DNA of 9,022 nucleotides, from assembly GCA_003151275.1 (NCBI GenBank), contig PLXC01000167.1, positions 1 through 9,022 on the forward strand. The letters run 5' to 3'. This DNA is from Candidatus Melainabacteria bacterium (GTDB lineage: Bacteria; Cyanobacteriota; Vampirovibrionia; Obscuribacterales; Obscuribacteraceae). Position numbers and translations under genes: made by a program. A model generated the notes under the pieces. It saw only the letters and a program-made list of their open reading frames with translations, was not told where the DNA came from and did not search any database. Shown piece after piece: positions 1-6,058 of this stretch. Numbering within the stretch: the stretch's first letter is position 1; every line of letters begins with the position of its first letter.

Positions 1-2
1 TT

Positions 3-1328
3 GGCGTGATGCAGATGTGGACCATACTTGAAAGCGTGATTGAGCGCGTATCTTTTGAATTGACCAAAAAACTCGGACGAAAAGTAACGCCGGAAGAAAT
101 TCGAGAAAAGAACATGTACCGCGATGGTACTGCAACGGAATACGATACGACGCACTTTGGGCAGGAACTGGATTTCTGTAACATCCGAGAAATTTGGAAT
201 GAGTTGAAAAAGAGTTCTGATTTTGAAAAGCGTTCAAATGAAGTCGACGAATTTAACCGCAAAAATAAGTGGCGCAAACGAGGCATCGCCATGATGCCGC
301 AGAAGCATGGTATCGCCTTCACTGAACCGCGTGGCTCGCTGAATTCGTCGAGCGCTTTGATCAATGTGAACATGGCGGATGGATCGGTGCTGATTCACCA
401 AGGTGCAGTCGAGATGGGTCAAGGCGTTCACACGAAGCTCGCTCAGCTCGCCGCCAACACGTTGGGCATTCCGATGGAGCTGATTAGAATTGCCGGAAAC
501 AGCAGTGACGTAATTTCCAACACTCCAGCGACAGCAGCATCAACCGGTTTCGACCTTAATGGTGGTGCTGTTGAAAAAGCTTGCCGAGTTTTGCGCACTA
601 GATTGGAAGAATTTTGTGTCAACTTGGAGCAGTTCACACCTTACTCCAGAATCGAAGATTGGCGTACGCACTGGTCAGAGAAATGGAAAGAAGTGGTCTT
701 CAAAGCTTGGTTCAACAGAATCAATCTAAGCGTAGCTGAGCTCTATAAATCACCGCACTACAAAGGACCAACTTATCGCAATCCATCAGGCAAGCCATTC
801 CTTTACTTTTCCTACGGTGCTGCCGTAACTGAAGTGGAAATTGATGTGCTGACGGGTGAGTACAAGATCAATCGGGCGGACGTTGTGTTTGATGGATGCA
901 AATCGCCGAACGCGGCAATTGATGTTGGACAAATGGAAGGTGGTTTCGTGCAAGGTGTCGGCATGTGCACGACGGAAGAACTTGTCTACGATCACAACGG
1001 CAGGCTAGTTACCGACAATATTTGGAGCTACAAGCCACCGTGCACCAAGTCAATACCGTTAGACTTCCGAGTCCGACTGCATCCTGTCGAAACGACGCGC
1101 AACGCCAGAGAAGTTTTGGCCGAAAAGCAAGGCATCAAATCGACTAAAGCGTTTACCGAGTCTGCCCTGACCCTCGGTTGCTCAACTGGTTTCGCAATCA
1201 TTCACGCCATCAAAGCAGCTCGCGACGAACAAACCGGCAAAAACGAATGGATCGATATGGATCTGCCTCTAACGTGTCAGCAAATTCAGCAGTTGTGCGC
1301 TGTCAAAACTGAGTCTTTAACCTTATAA
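3..1328 (+). CDS. Xanthine dehydrogenase, molybdopterin-binding C-terminal part (5' end outside window)
   Basis: The product oxidises hypoxanthine/xanthine to urate at a molybdenum-pterin centre, normally in the cytoplasm. The frame is open to the left edge, so the first in-frame GTG/ATG codons are not the start; Gly-Val-Met-Gln-Met at the edge fits the family segment GGPQGM. About 440 residues are visible. Seen in order (counting from the GTG at base 6): the family segment around NMYRDG (37-42), WRKRGIA (89-95), HGIAFT (101-106; the Phe-Thr pair matches bovine Phe1009/Thr1010), EMGQGVHTK (136-144, Moco loop), YGAAVTEVEIDVLTGE (270-285) and QMEGGFVQG (309-317). The base-catalyst Glu (bovine Glu1261) is retained at 385, but the usual GEPP around it reads TESA. 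The sequence is close to the eukaryotic-type XDH layout. The stop lies 21 nt before the next gene, suggesting one operon. The FAD and Fe-S parts are not visible, so subunit organisation is unknown. Confidence 0.92.
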   Translation, partial: GVMQMWTILESVIERVSFELTKKLGRKVTPEEIREKNMYRDGTATEYDTTHFGQELDFCNIREIWNELKKSSDFEKRSNEVDEFNRKNKWRKRGIAMMPQKHGIAFTEPRGSLNSSSALINVNMADGSVLIHQGAVEMGQGVHTKLAQLAANTLGIPMELIRIAGNSSDVISNTPATAASTGFDLNGGAVEKACRVLRTRLEEFCVNLEQFTPYSRIEDWRTHWSEKWKEVVFKAWFNRINLSVAELYKSPHYKGPTYRNPSGKPFLYFSYGAAVTEVEIDVLTGEYKINRADVVFDGCKSPNAAIDVGQMEGGFVQGVGMCTTEELVYDHNGRLVTDNIWSYKPPCTKSIPLDFRVRLHPVETTRNAREVLAEKQGIKSTKAFTESALTLGCSTGFAIIHAIKAARDEQTGKNEWIDMDLPLTCQQIQQLCAVKTESLTL

Positions 1329-1349
1329 CAGATGAGATTGGAGGTATGA

Positions 1350-2204
1350 ATGCGTCAGAGTGCGCTCGGCAGATCTGCAGCTTTTGTGGTGGCTGCTGTT
1401 TTGGCCTATCTGCCAGGAAGTTTTGCTCCTGCTACTGCTACCAATGCATTGCCGGAATTAAGCAAAGCTATTGCGAGTGATGACATATATGATAATAAGT
1501 TCCAATCTTTAGAACCGGAGAAGAAAACTTATATTCAGCCGTGGAGCGGTTATTGCCCGGCTTTTACTTTGCCAAATAAGGCGATTGAAGCAAATCTTTC
1601 TTGTCAGGCATTCAATATAAAGGCAAGTGGACTTTACGACGGTATCGAGGTTTACGGAAACAAGTGGGTGGAAATGGCCTGTGAAGAAGCGCGCTTAGCA
1701 GCCGCCAAAGGGCAGCTCCCATTTGGTTCAGTAATTGTTCAGATTGATGATCAAACAGGGCGAGTGATTAGATACTGGAGGGATTATGCGCACGTCGTTG
1801 AATGGAAGGATCCTACCGCTCATGCAGAGTTGACTGTGATCCGCGATGCGTGCAAGGAACTCGGTGTACTCAATTTGGGCAAGATTGAAAAAAGCGATTC
1901 GAACCTTTTGCTTCCGCAAACTGGCGCAACATCACACTGCGATCTATATGCTAGTACAGAGAGTTGTCCGATGTGCTACACCGCTGTAGGACGCGCTGGC
2001 ATCAACTCACTTATTTTTGCAGCCACTAGATTCGATTCGGCAGTGCAAGGGGCAGAATTTCCAATTGACCGCGACTATCATCAGATGACTCTCCCCTATG
2101 CCAAGAGAAGCATCCATGTTTATCAAGCAACCGTGCCGAATTCGTTAGATTCTTACAATCTCTACAAGCGCACACATGCTTTAGATAATTCAATCCCAAA
2201 ATAA
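1350..2204 (+). CDS. Exported cytidine-deaminase-fold protein, guanine deaminase-like (divergent copy 1)
   Basis: A 284-residue zinc deaminase of the guanine deaminase/TadA-like family. ATG at 1350 follows GGAGGT (1340-1345) by 4 nt. Residues 1-30 form a Sec-type signal (basic start, hydrophobic 10-22, then APATA), so the mature protein is probably outside the cytoplasm. A family-specific segment (about 60-105, including QPWSGYCP at 63-70) precedes the catalytic domain. Zinc motifs are HAE at 158-160 (His ligand, Glu proton shuttle) and CPMC at 206-209. PFG (124-126) matches the Bacillus guanine deaminase substrate pocket. Unusual points against copy 2 and Bacillus GuaD: Pro before CPMC is Ser205, the base-binding Asn (11 residues before the zinc His) is Ala147, and the C-terminal Tyr is absent. 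It lies 21 nt after the XDH stop, probably in the same operon. The fold call is firm; guanine as substrate is uncertain here. Confidence 0.88.
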   Translation: MRQSALGRSAAFVVAAVLAYLPGSFAPATATNALPELSKAIASDDIYDNKFQSLEPEKKTYIQPWSGYCPAFTLPNKAIEANLSCQAFNIKASGLYDGIEVYGNKWVEMACEEARLAAAKGQLPFGSVIVQIDDQTGRVIRYWRDYAHVVEWKDPTAHAELTVIRDACKELGVLNLGKIEKSDSNLLLPQTGATSHCDLYASTESCPMCYTAVGRAGINSLIFAATRFDSAVQGAEFPIDRDYHQMTLPYAKRSIHVYQATVPNSLDSYNLYKRTHALDNSIPK

Positions 2205-2214
2205 TTTTGATTCC

Positions 2215-2359
2215 TAGAATGTCCGATCAGCTCAGTCACTTCCTGGTTCACCGTCCCTTTGTTAATGGTGGCAATTCTCAATTTAAGCAGCGCAGTTTCA
2301 GCTCAAAGAACATCGAAACCGATTGCACCGTCCGCTCCAGTAGATAGAGAAGAAAGAGC
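2215..2359 (-). pseudogene. Possible decayed fragment of an unrelated gene (aldolase-like motif)
   Basis: Read on the minus strand from 2359 downward, one frame stays protein-like and contains TGADGAIGFDVL, a TGA stop (2305-2303), then about 30 residues (AETALLKLRIATINKGTV and on to ELIGH). The GADGAIG string resembles a motif of N-acetylneuraminate lyase/dihydrodipicolinate synthase-type aldolases, and the helix after it has a similar hydrophobic pattern. There is no start and no second conserved motif, and the fragment ends abruptly where the XDH relic begins. It may be a relic joined here by a deletion, or chance. Confidence 0.25.
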
Positions 2360-2457
2360 GCGATGAGCAAGGCAAGAACGAGTGGATAGATCTGCCTTTT
2401 ACGTGTCAACAAATTCGACAGTTATGCGCGATCAAAACAGAATCCCTAACGCTGTAA
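2359..2457 (+). pseudogene. Relic of a second xanthine dehydrogenase gene (3' end only)
   Basis: These 99 bases encode 32 residues plus stop that align with the last residues of the upstream XDH: 29 of 32 aligned residues are identical (for example QLCA-KTESLTL at the end), with a one-codon and a two-codon gap. At codon level I count 14 synonymous differences against 3 amino-acid changes. That pattern means this copy diverged as a working protein before it was lost. Homology stops sharply at about 2359, and the frame meets a TAG at 2341-2343. With the second deaminase downstream, it marks an ancient duplication of an XDH-deaminase unit. Confidence 0.88.
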
Positions 2458-2461
2458 AGTA

Positions 2462-2490
2462 TTGAACGCTACATCTGCACCTTATATAGT
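2462..2490 (+). promoter_or_regulatory. Sigma70-type promoter for the second deaminase
   Basis: TTGAAC (2462-2467) and TATAGT (2485-2490) are separated by exactly 17 nt, close to the TTGACA/TATAAT consensus. Transcription would begin near 2497, giving a leader of about 57 nt before the ATG at 2554. The -35 box lies 5 nt after the stop of the XDH relic, so copy 2 can be expressed independently of the upstream operon. Confidence 0.6.
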
Positions 2491-2553
2491 GGCGGATAGC
2501 TCAACGATAAAAAGGCATCTCGTTCATAGTTCATCATGATTAAGGAGACTTCA

Positions 2554-3447
2554 ATGCAAGTCAGCTCAGTACTTAGAACAATTTTGACAGCCACCTTAGG
2601 ATTTCTTGTCGTTCCACTTGTGGCGGTGACACCGGCATCGGCGGCGGAGAGCAAAGGCAAAGCATTCTTTGGCAATCAATATGATCCTGCCACGTGCCAA
2701 ATGACTGCGACTCCATCTGACGAAATGTATCAAGGCATTCCGAAGCCGGAGCCGAAGCACGATCACTTCTCATACTACCAGCCGTGGAGCGGTTACTGCC
2801 CCGAGTCGAATCTGTCTGACAAAAAGAAAGCCGCCGCTATGACCTGTCAAACCGCCAATATCAAGGGCGGTGGGTTGTACGAAGGCATTGAAGTGCAAGG
2901 AAGCAAATGGGCTGAATTGGCTTGTGATGAGGCAAGACACGGTGTCGAAGCCGGTGGCGGTCCTTTCGGCGCGGTGATTGTGCAAATCGATGACGAAACT
3001 GGCAAGGTAATTCGCTACTGGAGAAATCACAACCACGTTATAGAGTGGAGTGATCCTACGGCTCATGCCGAGATGGTCGTTTTGAGAGCTGCATGCGCAG
3101 AACTTGGATCCTTAAATCTCGGACATATTGATGGCAATGATCCTCACCTTAAGCTTGCCACTTCAGCGAAGAAATCACACTGCGACTTCTATGCAAGCAC
3201 AGAGCCTTGCCCGATGTGTTACACCGCGATCCGACGGTGTGGCTTCAATACTCTCGTTTTCGCCTCCACCAGATACGACGCTGGAGTTGAAGGAATCGAT
3301 TTACCGCTCGATGCAAACTACCAAGAACTTCAATGCAGCTACGCCGACAGACCAGCGAAATACGGTATGCATGTCTACCAATCAGCAGTGCCAAATTCAC
3401 TGGACGGATACAATTTGTTCAAGCGGACCAACGTACCAAAGTACTAA
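2554..3447 (+). CDS. Exported guanine deaminase-like protein (copy 2)
   Basis: A 297-residue zinc deaminase paralogous to the gene at 1350. I place the start at ATG 2554, not 2536: TAAGGAG (2541-2547) sits 6 nt before 2554, and this start gives a clean Sec signal (MQVSSVLRT, hydrophobic 10-25, ASA at 28-30 before the likely cleavage). Catalytic motifs are HAE at 171-173 and PCPMC at 218-222. Residues matching Bacillus subtilis guanine deaminase are PFGAVIV (137-143), Asn160 (its Asn42) and a C-terminal Tyr297 (its Tyr156). This copy therefore looks like a competent guanine deaminase giving xanthine plus ammonia, acting outside the cytoplasm. Conserved cysteines in the N-terminal segment (Cys82, Cys98) could form a disulfide there. 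It has its own promoter and is followed by a terminator. The fold is secure; the substrate is an inference from pocket residues. Confidence 0.9.
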   Translation: MQVSSVLRTILTATLGFLVVPLVAVTPASAAESKGKAFFGNQYDPATCQMTATPSDEMYQGIPKPEPKHDHFSYYQPWSGYCPESNLSDKKKAAAMTCQTANIKGGGLYEGIEVQGSKWAELACDEARHGVEAGGGPFGAVIVQIDDETGKVIRYWRNHNHVIEWSDPTAHAEMVVLRAACAELGSLNLGHIDGNDPHLKLATSAKKSHCDFYASTEPCPMCYTAIRRCGFNTLVFASTRYDAGVEGIDLPLDANYQELQCSYADRPAKYGMHVYQSAVPNSLDGYNLFKRTNVPKY

Positions 3448-3468
3448 AATTCGCGAAACGTTTAAACC

Positions 3469-3502
3469 AAACCGCGTCTGTATGCCAGGCGCGGTTTATA
3501 TT
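3469..3502 (+). terminator. Intrinsic terminator after the second deaminase
   Basis: AAACCGCGTCTG (3469-3480) pairs with CAGGCGCGGTTT (3486-3497): a 12-bp stem with one G-U pair and a 5-nt loop. The following ATATTTGCTTG is only moderately T-rich. It lies 21 nt after the stop codon, as expected for the end of this transcription unit. Confidence 0.7.
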
Positions 3503-3568
3503 TGCTTGTTCGCAGATGGGACCCGAAGATTACTAGGTTGTGATGCTTGCACAGGTGAACCAGAGAGT

Positions 3569-3596
3569 TCTTGTTAATCGCGTCTTGTTAATCGCG
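3569..3596. repeat. Perfect 14-bp tandem duplication
   Basis: TCTTGTTAATCGCG occurs twice back to back (3569-3582, 3583-3596). A 10-bp part, CTTGTTAATC, recurs at 3849-3858. No function is apparent; replication slippage is the simplest origin. Confidence 0.85.
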
Positions 3597-3721
3597 AATA
3601 GTCTAGGAATGTTTCTTTAGCACTAGCGAGGTGGAGACAATCGAATTGCAATTGATTAAACGTTGTCCAACAATTGCTACCTTTTTCCTGGTAATGGCAC
3701 GCATCCTGGTGATCCGCGGCC

Positions 3722-3755
3722 CTAGAATTTTTACCGATGACGGTAGAAATTTTAG
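3722..3755. repeat. 15-bp inverted repeat with ATGA loop
   Basis: CTAGAATTTTTACCG (3722-3736) pairs with CGGTAGAAATTTTAG (3741-3755), with two G-U pairs and no mismatches around a 4-nt loop. It could be a bidirectional terminator-like hairpin, a transposon-end relic or a protein site. The T run is inside the stem, so it is not a classic terminator. Confidence 0.65.
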
Positions 3756-3982
3756 CTAGACAACTTCGCCGTGCTCATGCGGATATGCGTGATGCCTGCT
3801 GGTGTATATACGAATTCGCGAAGCAAGAACGTGCCAATTGATCCGGCGCTTGTTAATCAAACTCGCGATCGGATCATGTCACTATTAGCTATTCTTCCTG
3901 ATGCCAAGGATGTGATCGTTAAATAGTCTCTGGGGTAGTGGAATATATTTCGCAGTCGGATACACTAACTACATCAACGGTG

Positions 3983-4147
3983 AGTGCTTACTAAATGATA
4001 AGCACTTTGAGCCGAGGGGCTTTGTGGAAACGACAGGTCGGCGCTGACCAGAAACACTAGCAAGAAGCCCGATGTATGTGAAGGACTGACTGAAGCGTAC
4101 ATAAATACTGAGCCCACATCGCAAGGGGCAGTCAGGCAGTAGCGAAG
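3983..4147 (+). ncRNA. Candidate structured leader RNA upstream of the triple YbjQ-like gene
   Basis: Several complementary segments crowd into this stretch: AGTGCTTA/TAAGCACT (3983-3990 with 3999-4006), GCCGA/TCGGC (4011-4015 with 4038-4042), GGGCTT/AAGCCC (4017-4022 with 4065-4070), CGATGT/ACATCG (4070-4075 with 4116-4121) and CTGACTG/CAGTCAG (4086-4092 with 4129-4135). Two pairs of these helices interleave, which would make pseudoknots if both form. A terminator follows directly, then the gene, giving the layout of a riboswitch or attenuator leader. I recognise no known class, and pairing by eye can mislead. Confidence 0.35.
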
Positions 4148-4186
4148 ACACCGACGCAGAGCAATCTGGTTGGTGTTTTTGTTTTT
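4148..4186 (+). terminator. Intrinsic terminator just upstream of the triple YbjQ-like gene
   Basis: ACACCGAC (4148-4155) pairs with GTTGGTGT (4169-4176), continued by CAG/CTG past one bulged G, around a 6-nt loop. A long T-rich tract TTTTTGTTTTT follows. Only about 33 nt separate it from ATG 4220 and I see no promoter in that gap, so the gene may depend on read-through (attenuation). Alternatively it simply ends an upstream small RNA. Confidence 0.75.
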
Positions 4187-4219
4187 GCTATTTTGCACAT
4201 GGTGCACTGAGGAGAAGAC

Positions 4220-5368
4220 ATGGCGATTATCACGGGACTTTCGGGAAACGAACTTTATTGCTTGAAAGAGAAAGGCTATGATCCTGGAAACCTAGTTATC
4301 GGCAATAGTGTTTTTGCGCTTGGTTTTGTTGGTGGCATTGCTTCTGGGCTAAAAACTCTTGGCGGTGGTGAAGTCCACGAAATAACAGAGATTATTAGAG
4401 AAGGAAGAGAGCTTGCTTACATGCGCATGGTCGAAGAGGCTCGCCGGCATGTGGGTGTTGGTGTCACCGGTGTCGCCAGTCAGCTGATTTTTCATAGCGC
4501 GAATATCGAATATCTGTCGATTGGATCTGCTGTTCATGCCGCGGCTGGAGATCCTCCTAATACGGATCATTTGTGGTCGACTTCAGCCAATGGACAGGAA
4601 CTTTACTGTCAACTCGATTGTGGCTTTGAACCACTGCAGTTTGTTTTTGGCAACGTAGCTTATTCCATTGGTGTCGGCGGCGGTATCATGGGCGCTCTAA
4701 GAAGTTTGAAAAGCGGCGAGGTGATCGAGTATTCAAATATGCTCAACCATACGAGACATCTTGCTCTTGAACGGATTACGAGCGAAGCGAAAGCCGCCGG
4801 GGCAAATGCGGTTCTCGGCATTAACACTTTGATTACTCCGATTAGCGGCATGCAAGAAATGTTGATGACTGGCACCGCATCTCACAATGCCGATCTTCCA
4901 GCTATGTTTACCGACGCCCCGATTACCAGCGACCTCACCAACGAAGAAATGTGGAATGTAATTCATTCTGGGTATTGTCCGATCAAGCTCGTACTGGGTG
5001 TGTCAGTTTTTTCGCTTGGTTTTGCTGGTGGTGTCAAAGCGATGTTCAAGAGTTTTGTGCGCGGCGAAATCACAGAGTTGACTTATTTGATATACCAAGC
5101 TCGTGTGCGTGCTTTGGCGATGATTGCCGCAGACGCGGCCACAGTTGATGCTGAAGACGTAGTCGGCGTCAAGACTTATGTTTACGATTTTGGTGGCGGC
5201 GTGATCGAATTGTTAGCAATTGGTACGGCGATCAAAAAAATGCCGAACATGAAACCACGAACCAGTCAATTAATTCCTCAAGCAATTATCAAAGACGTGG
5301 ACACCTTCATTAACAAGGTGCCGCTCCTTGTGCCTAATCCCAATGCCCCGTTTGGTGGCACCGACTGA
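4220..5368 (+). CDS. Triple YbjQ/UPF0145-like domain protein
   Basis: A 382-residue protein of three tandem repeats (about 1-105, 118-222 and 234-338) and a short Pro-rich tail. Each repeat follows the same plan: a G-[YF]-x-P turn, a Gly-rich segment (GNSVFALGFVGGI, GNVAYSIGVGGGI, GVSVFSLGFAGGV), K-S/T-L-x-x-GE-[VI]-x-E, a helix with R-x-LA, then V-x-G and a closing IG(T/S)A-type strand. This matches the YbjQ/UPF0145 family (PF01906), normally a single domain of about 105 residues that forms ring-shaped oligomers, often labelled heavy-metal-binding without firm functional proof. Cysteines (14, 130, 134, 253) lie at the start of the repeats. There is no signal peptide or membrane helix, so it is probably cytoplasmic. 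ATG 4220 follows GAGGAG (4209-4214) by 5 nt. Function is unknown. Confidence 0.85.
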   Translation: MAIITGLSGNELYCLKEKGYDPGNLVIGNSVFALGFVGGIASGLKTLGGGEVHEITEIIREGRELAYMRMVEEARRHVGVGVTGVASQLIFHSANIEYLSIGSAVHAAAGDPPNTDHLWSTSANGQELYCQLDCGFEPLQFVFGNVAYSIGVGGGIMGALRSLKSGEVIEYSNMLNHTRHLALERITSEAKAAGANAVLGINTLITPISGMQEMLMTGTASHNADLPAMFTDAPITSDLTNEEMWNVIHSGYCPIKLVLGVSVFSLGFAGGVKAMFKSFVRGEITELTYLIYQARVRALAMIAADAATVDAEDVVGVKTYVYDFGGGVIELLAIGTAIKKMPNMKPRTSQLIPQAIIKDVDTFINKVPLLVPNPNAPFGGTD

Positions 5369-5373
5369 TATCC

Positions 5374-5613
5374 GTGGACGAAGCTTCGTTTCGGGGTGTA
5401 GCGGGCGACGTGAAGATCCGAAGTTTCGAAGTTGCGCCACTGACACAAGCGATTCGAGTTCCAGCGCACTCACTACATCAGTCTGTGCCGTGGAACATTG
5501 CTTTGCTAGATTCTTTTGATCGAGCGTATCGCAAATACATATTGATCTGTGGCGATTATGGTGCATATATCGGTGGCATATATGGTGCGTCTAGTTTAGC
5601 CGGTGTCCAATAA
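5374..5613 (+). CDS. Doubtful small ORF, 79 residues
   Basis: Starts at GTG 5 nt after the preceding stop and would encode 79 residues with a hydrophobic, Gly/Tyr-rich C-terminus (YILICGDYGAYIGGIYGASS). The tight spacing suggests translational coupling and the composition is protein-like. Against it: a GTG start, no convincing Shine-Dalgarno site, and open frames on other strands over the same bases. I recognise no family; it could be the decayed end of something larger. Confidence 0.35.
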   Translation: MDEASFRGVAGDVKIRSFEVAPLTQAIRVPAHSLHQSVPWNIALLDSFDRAYRKYILICGDYGAYIGGIYGASSLAGVQ

Positions 5614-5646
5614 ATCCAAACTTATGATCTAGCCAGGACGCGGCAT

Positions 5647-5668
5647 CCCAGCGTCAGATCTGGGTTTT
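5647..5668 (+). terminator. Weak terminator-like hairpin
   Basis: CCCAG (5647-5651) pairs with CTGGG (5660-5664) around an 8-nt loop, followed by TTTT. It is short, but placed where the unit ending at 5368 or 5613 should stop. Confidence 0.35.
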
Positions 5669-5676
5669 GGTGAAAA

Positions 5677-5709
5677 GTAACGCTTGCGGAAACTTTTCGC
5701 GAGTGTTAC
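5677..5709. repeat. 12-bp inverted repeat with an alternative pairing
   Basis: GTAACGCTTGCG (5677-5688) pairs with CGCGAGTGTTAC (5698-5709) with two G-U pairs. A competing helix, GAAAAGT (5672-5678) with ACTTTTC (5692-5698), overlaps it and cannot form at the same time. Its role is unknown; it lies upstream of the riboswitch. Confidence 0.5.
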
Positions 5710-5788
5710 CTTCAAATCGTGCAATTCCGAAAGGGGTTGCAATCAAAACGAAGTTGTAATTCCAACAGGAGACGCAACAAAAAATCCT

Positions 5789-5806
5789 TTGCTGAGCATT
5801 CAGCAA
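5789..5806. promoter_or_regulatory. Perfect dyad upstream of the riboswitch (operator candidate)
   Basis: TTGCTGA-GCAT-TCAGCAA is a perfect 7-bp inverted repeat with a 4-bp centre. It lies some 50 nt before the riboswitch core, within the likely promoter region, so a dimeric repressor site is possible. It does not look like an NrdR box. No clear -35/-10 pair was found nearby. Confidence 0.35.
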
Positions 5807-5850
5807 CGTCAGGGATCGAGCTGTTCGAGACTTCATAAGCAAACGAACAG

Positions 5851-6058
5851 TACGATCTGGTGGGGGAAGTGTGGTGAAAATCCACCGCTGTCCCGCAACT
5901 GTAATTTCAATCCACGAGATTGAGAGAGCCAGGCTTCCCACCTGAATGCCAGAAAATGGACGGACCTCTTCGAGGCAAGGAGGGACACGTCACGCGCACC
6001 GGGTAAATCCGTGTGCCGAATGACAGTTCCTCCTGGTTTCGAGACCAGGGGGATTTTT
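5851..6058 (+). promoter_or_regulatory. Cobalamin (B12) riboswitch controlling nrdA
   Basis: Core consensus pieces are present in order: GGGGAAGTGTGGTGAAAATC (5863-5882) with the GGTG/CACC helix (5873-5886), CCCGCAACTGTAA (5892-5904), a short hairpin TCAAT/ATTGA, and the B12 box GCCAGGCTTCCCACCTGA (5928-5945). GGTGGG upstream can pair with CCCACC in the box. A second inverted repeat, CTGTTCG/CGAACAG (5821-5827 with 5844-5850), lies just 5' and may bound the aptamer. Downstream, AGGAGGGAC (5978-5986) can pair with GTTCCTCCT (6026-6034) as an antiterminator that excludes the terminator stem. Adenosylcobalamin binding is therefore expected to cause termination before nrdA. Confidence 0.93.
6029..6058 (+). 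terminator. Riboswitch expression-platform terminator
   Basis: CCTCCTGGT (6029-6037) pairs with ACCAGGGGG (6044-6052), with one G-U pair and a closing T-G extension towards a small loop, followed by ATTTTT. Its 5' arm overlaps the antiterminator target 6026-6034, so the two states are exclusive. Confidence 0.88.

Larger units (their letters stand above)
3498..3982. other. Non-coding or decayed stretch
   Basis: No confident gene in about 485 nt. Three short plus-strand frames look protein-like but are broken against each other: 3607-3759 (open between stops, 50 codons, containing ATFFLVMARILVIRG), 3737-3841 (ATG, with VEILARQLRRAHADMRDAC) and 3777-3926 (ATG, 49 codons, containing VPIDPALVNQTRDRIMSLL). 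None has a Shine-Dalgarno site. They could be parts of one frameshifted gene relic, or chance. A tandem repeat and a strong hairpin in this stretch are listed separately. Confidence 0.4.

Noticed and set aside
2536..2553. Earlier ATG for the second deaminase
   Set aside because: TAAGGAG at 2541-2547 lies inside that extension and is correctly spaced for ATG 2554, which also gives a normal signal peptide.
3974..4207. Minus-strand ORF of 77 codons
   Set aside because: It overlaps the terminator and hairpin cluster, has no Shine-Dalgarno site, and its product is low in recognisable structure.
5270..5566. Minus-strand ORF of 98 codons
   Set aside because: It overlaps the 3' end of the triple YbjQ-like gene on the opposite strand and has an unnatural composition.
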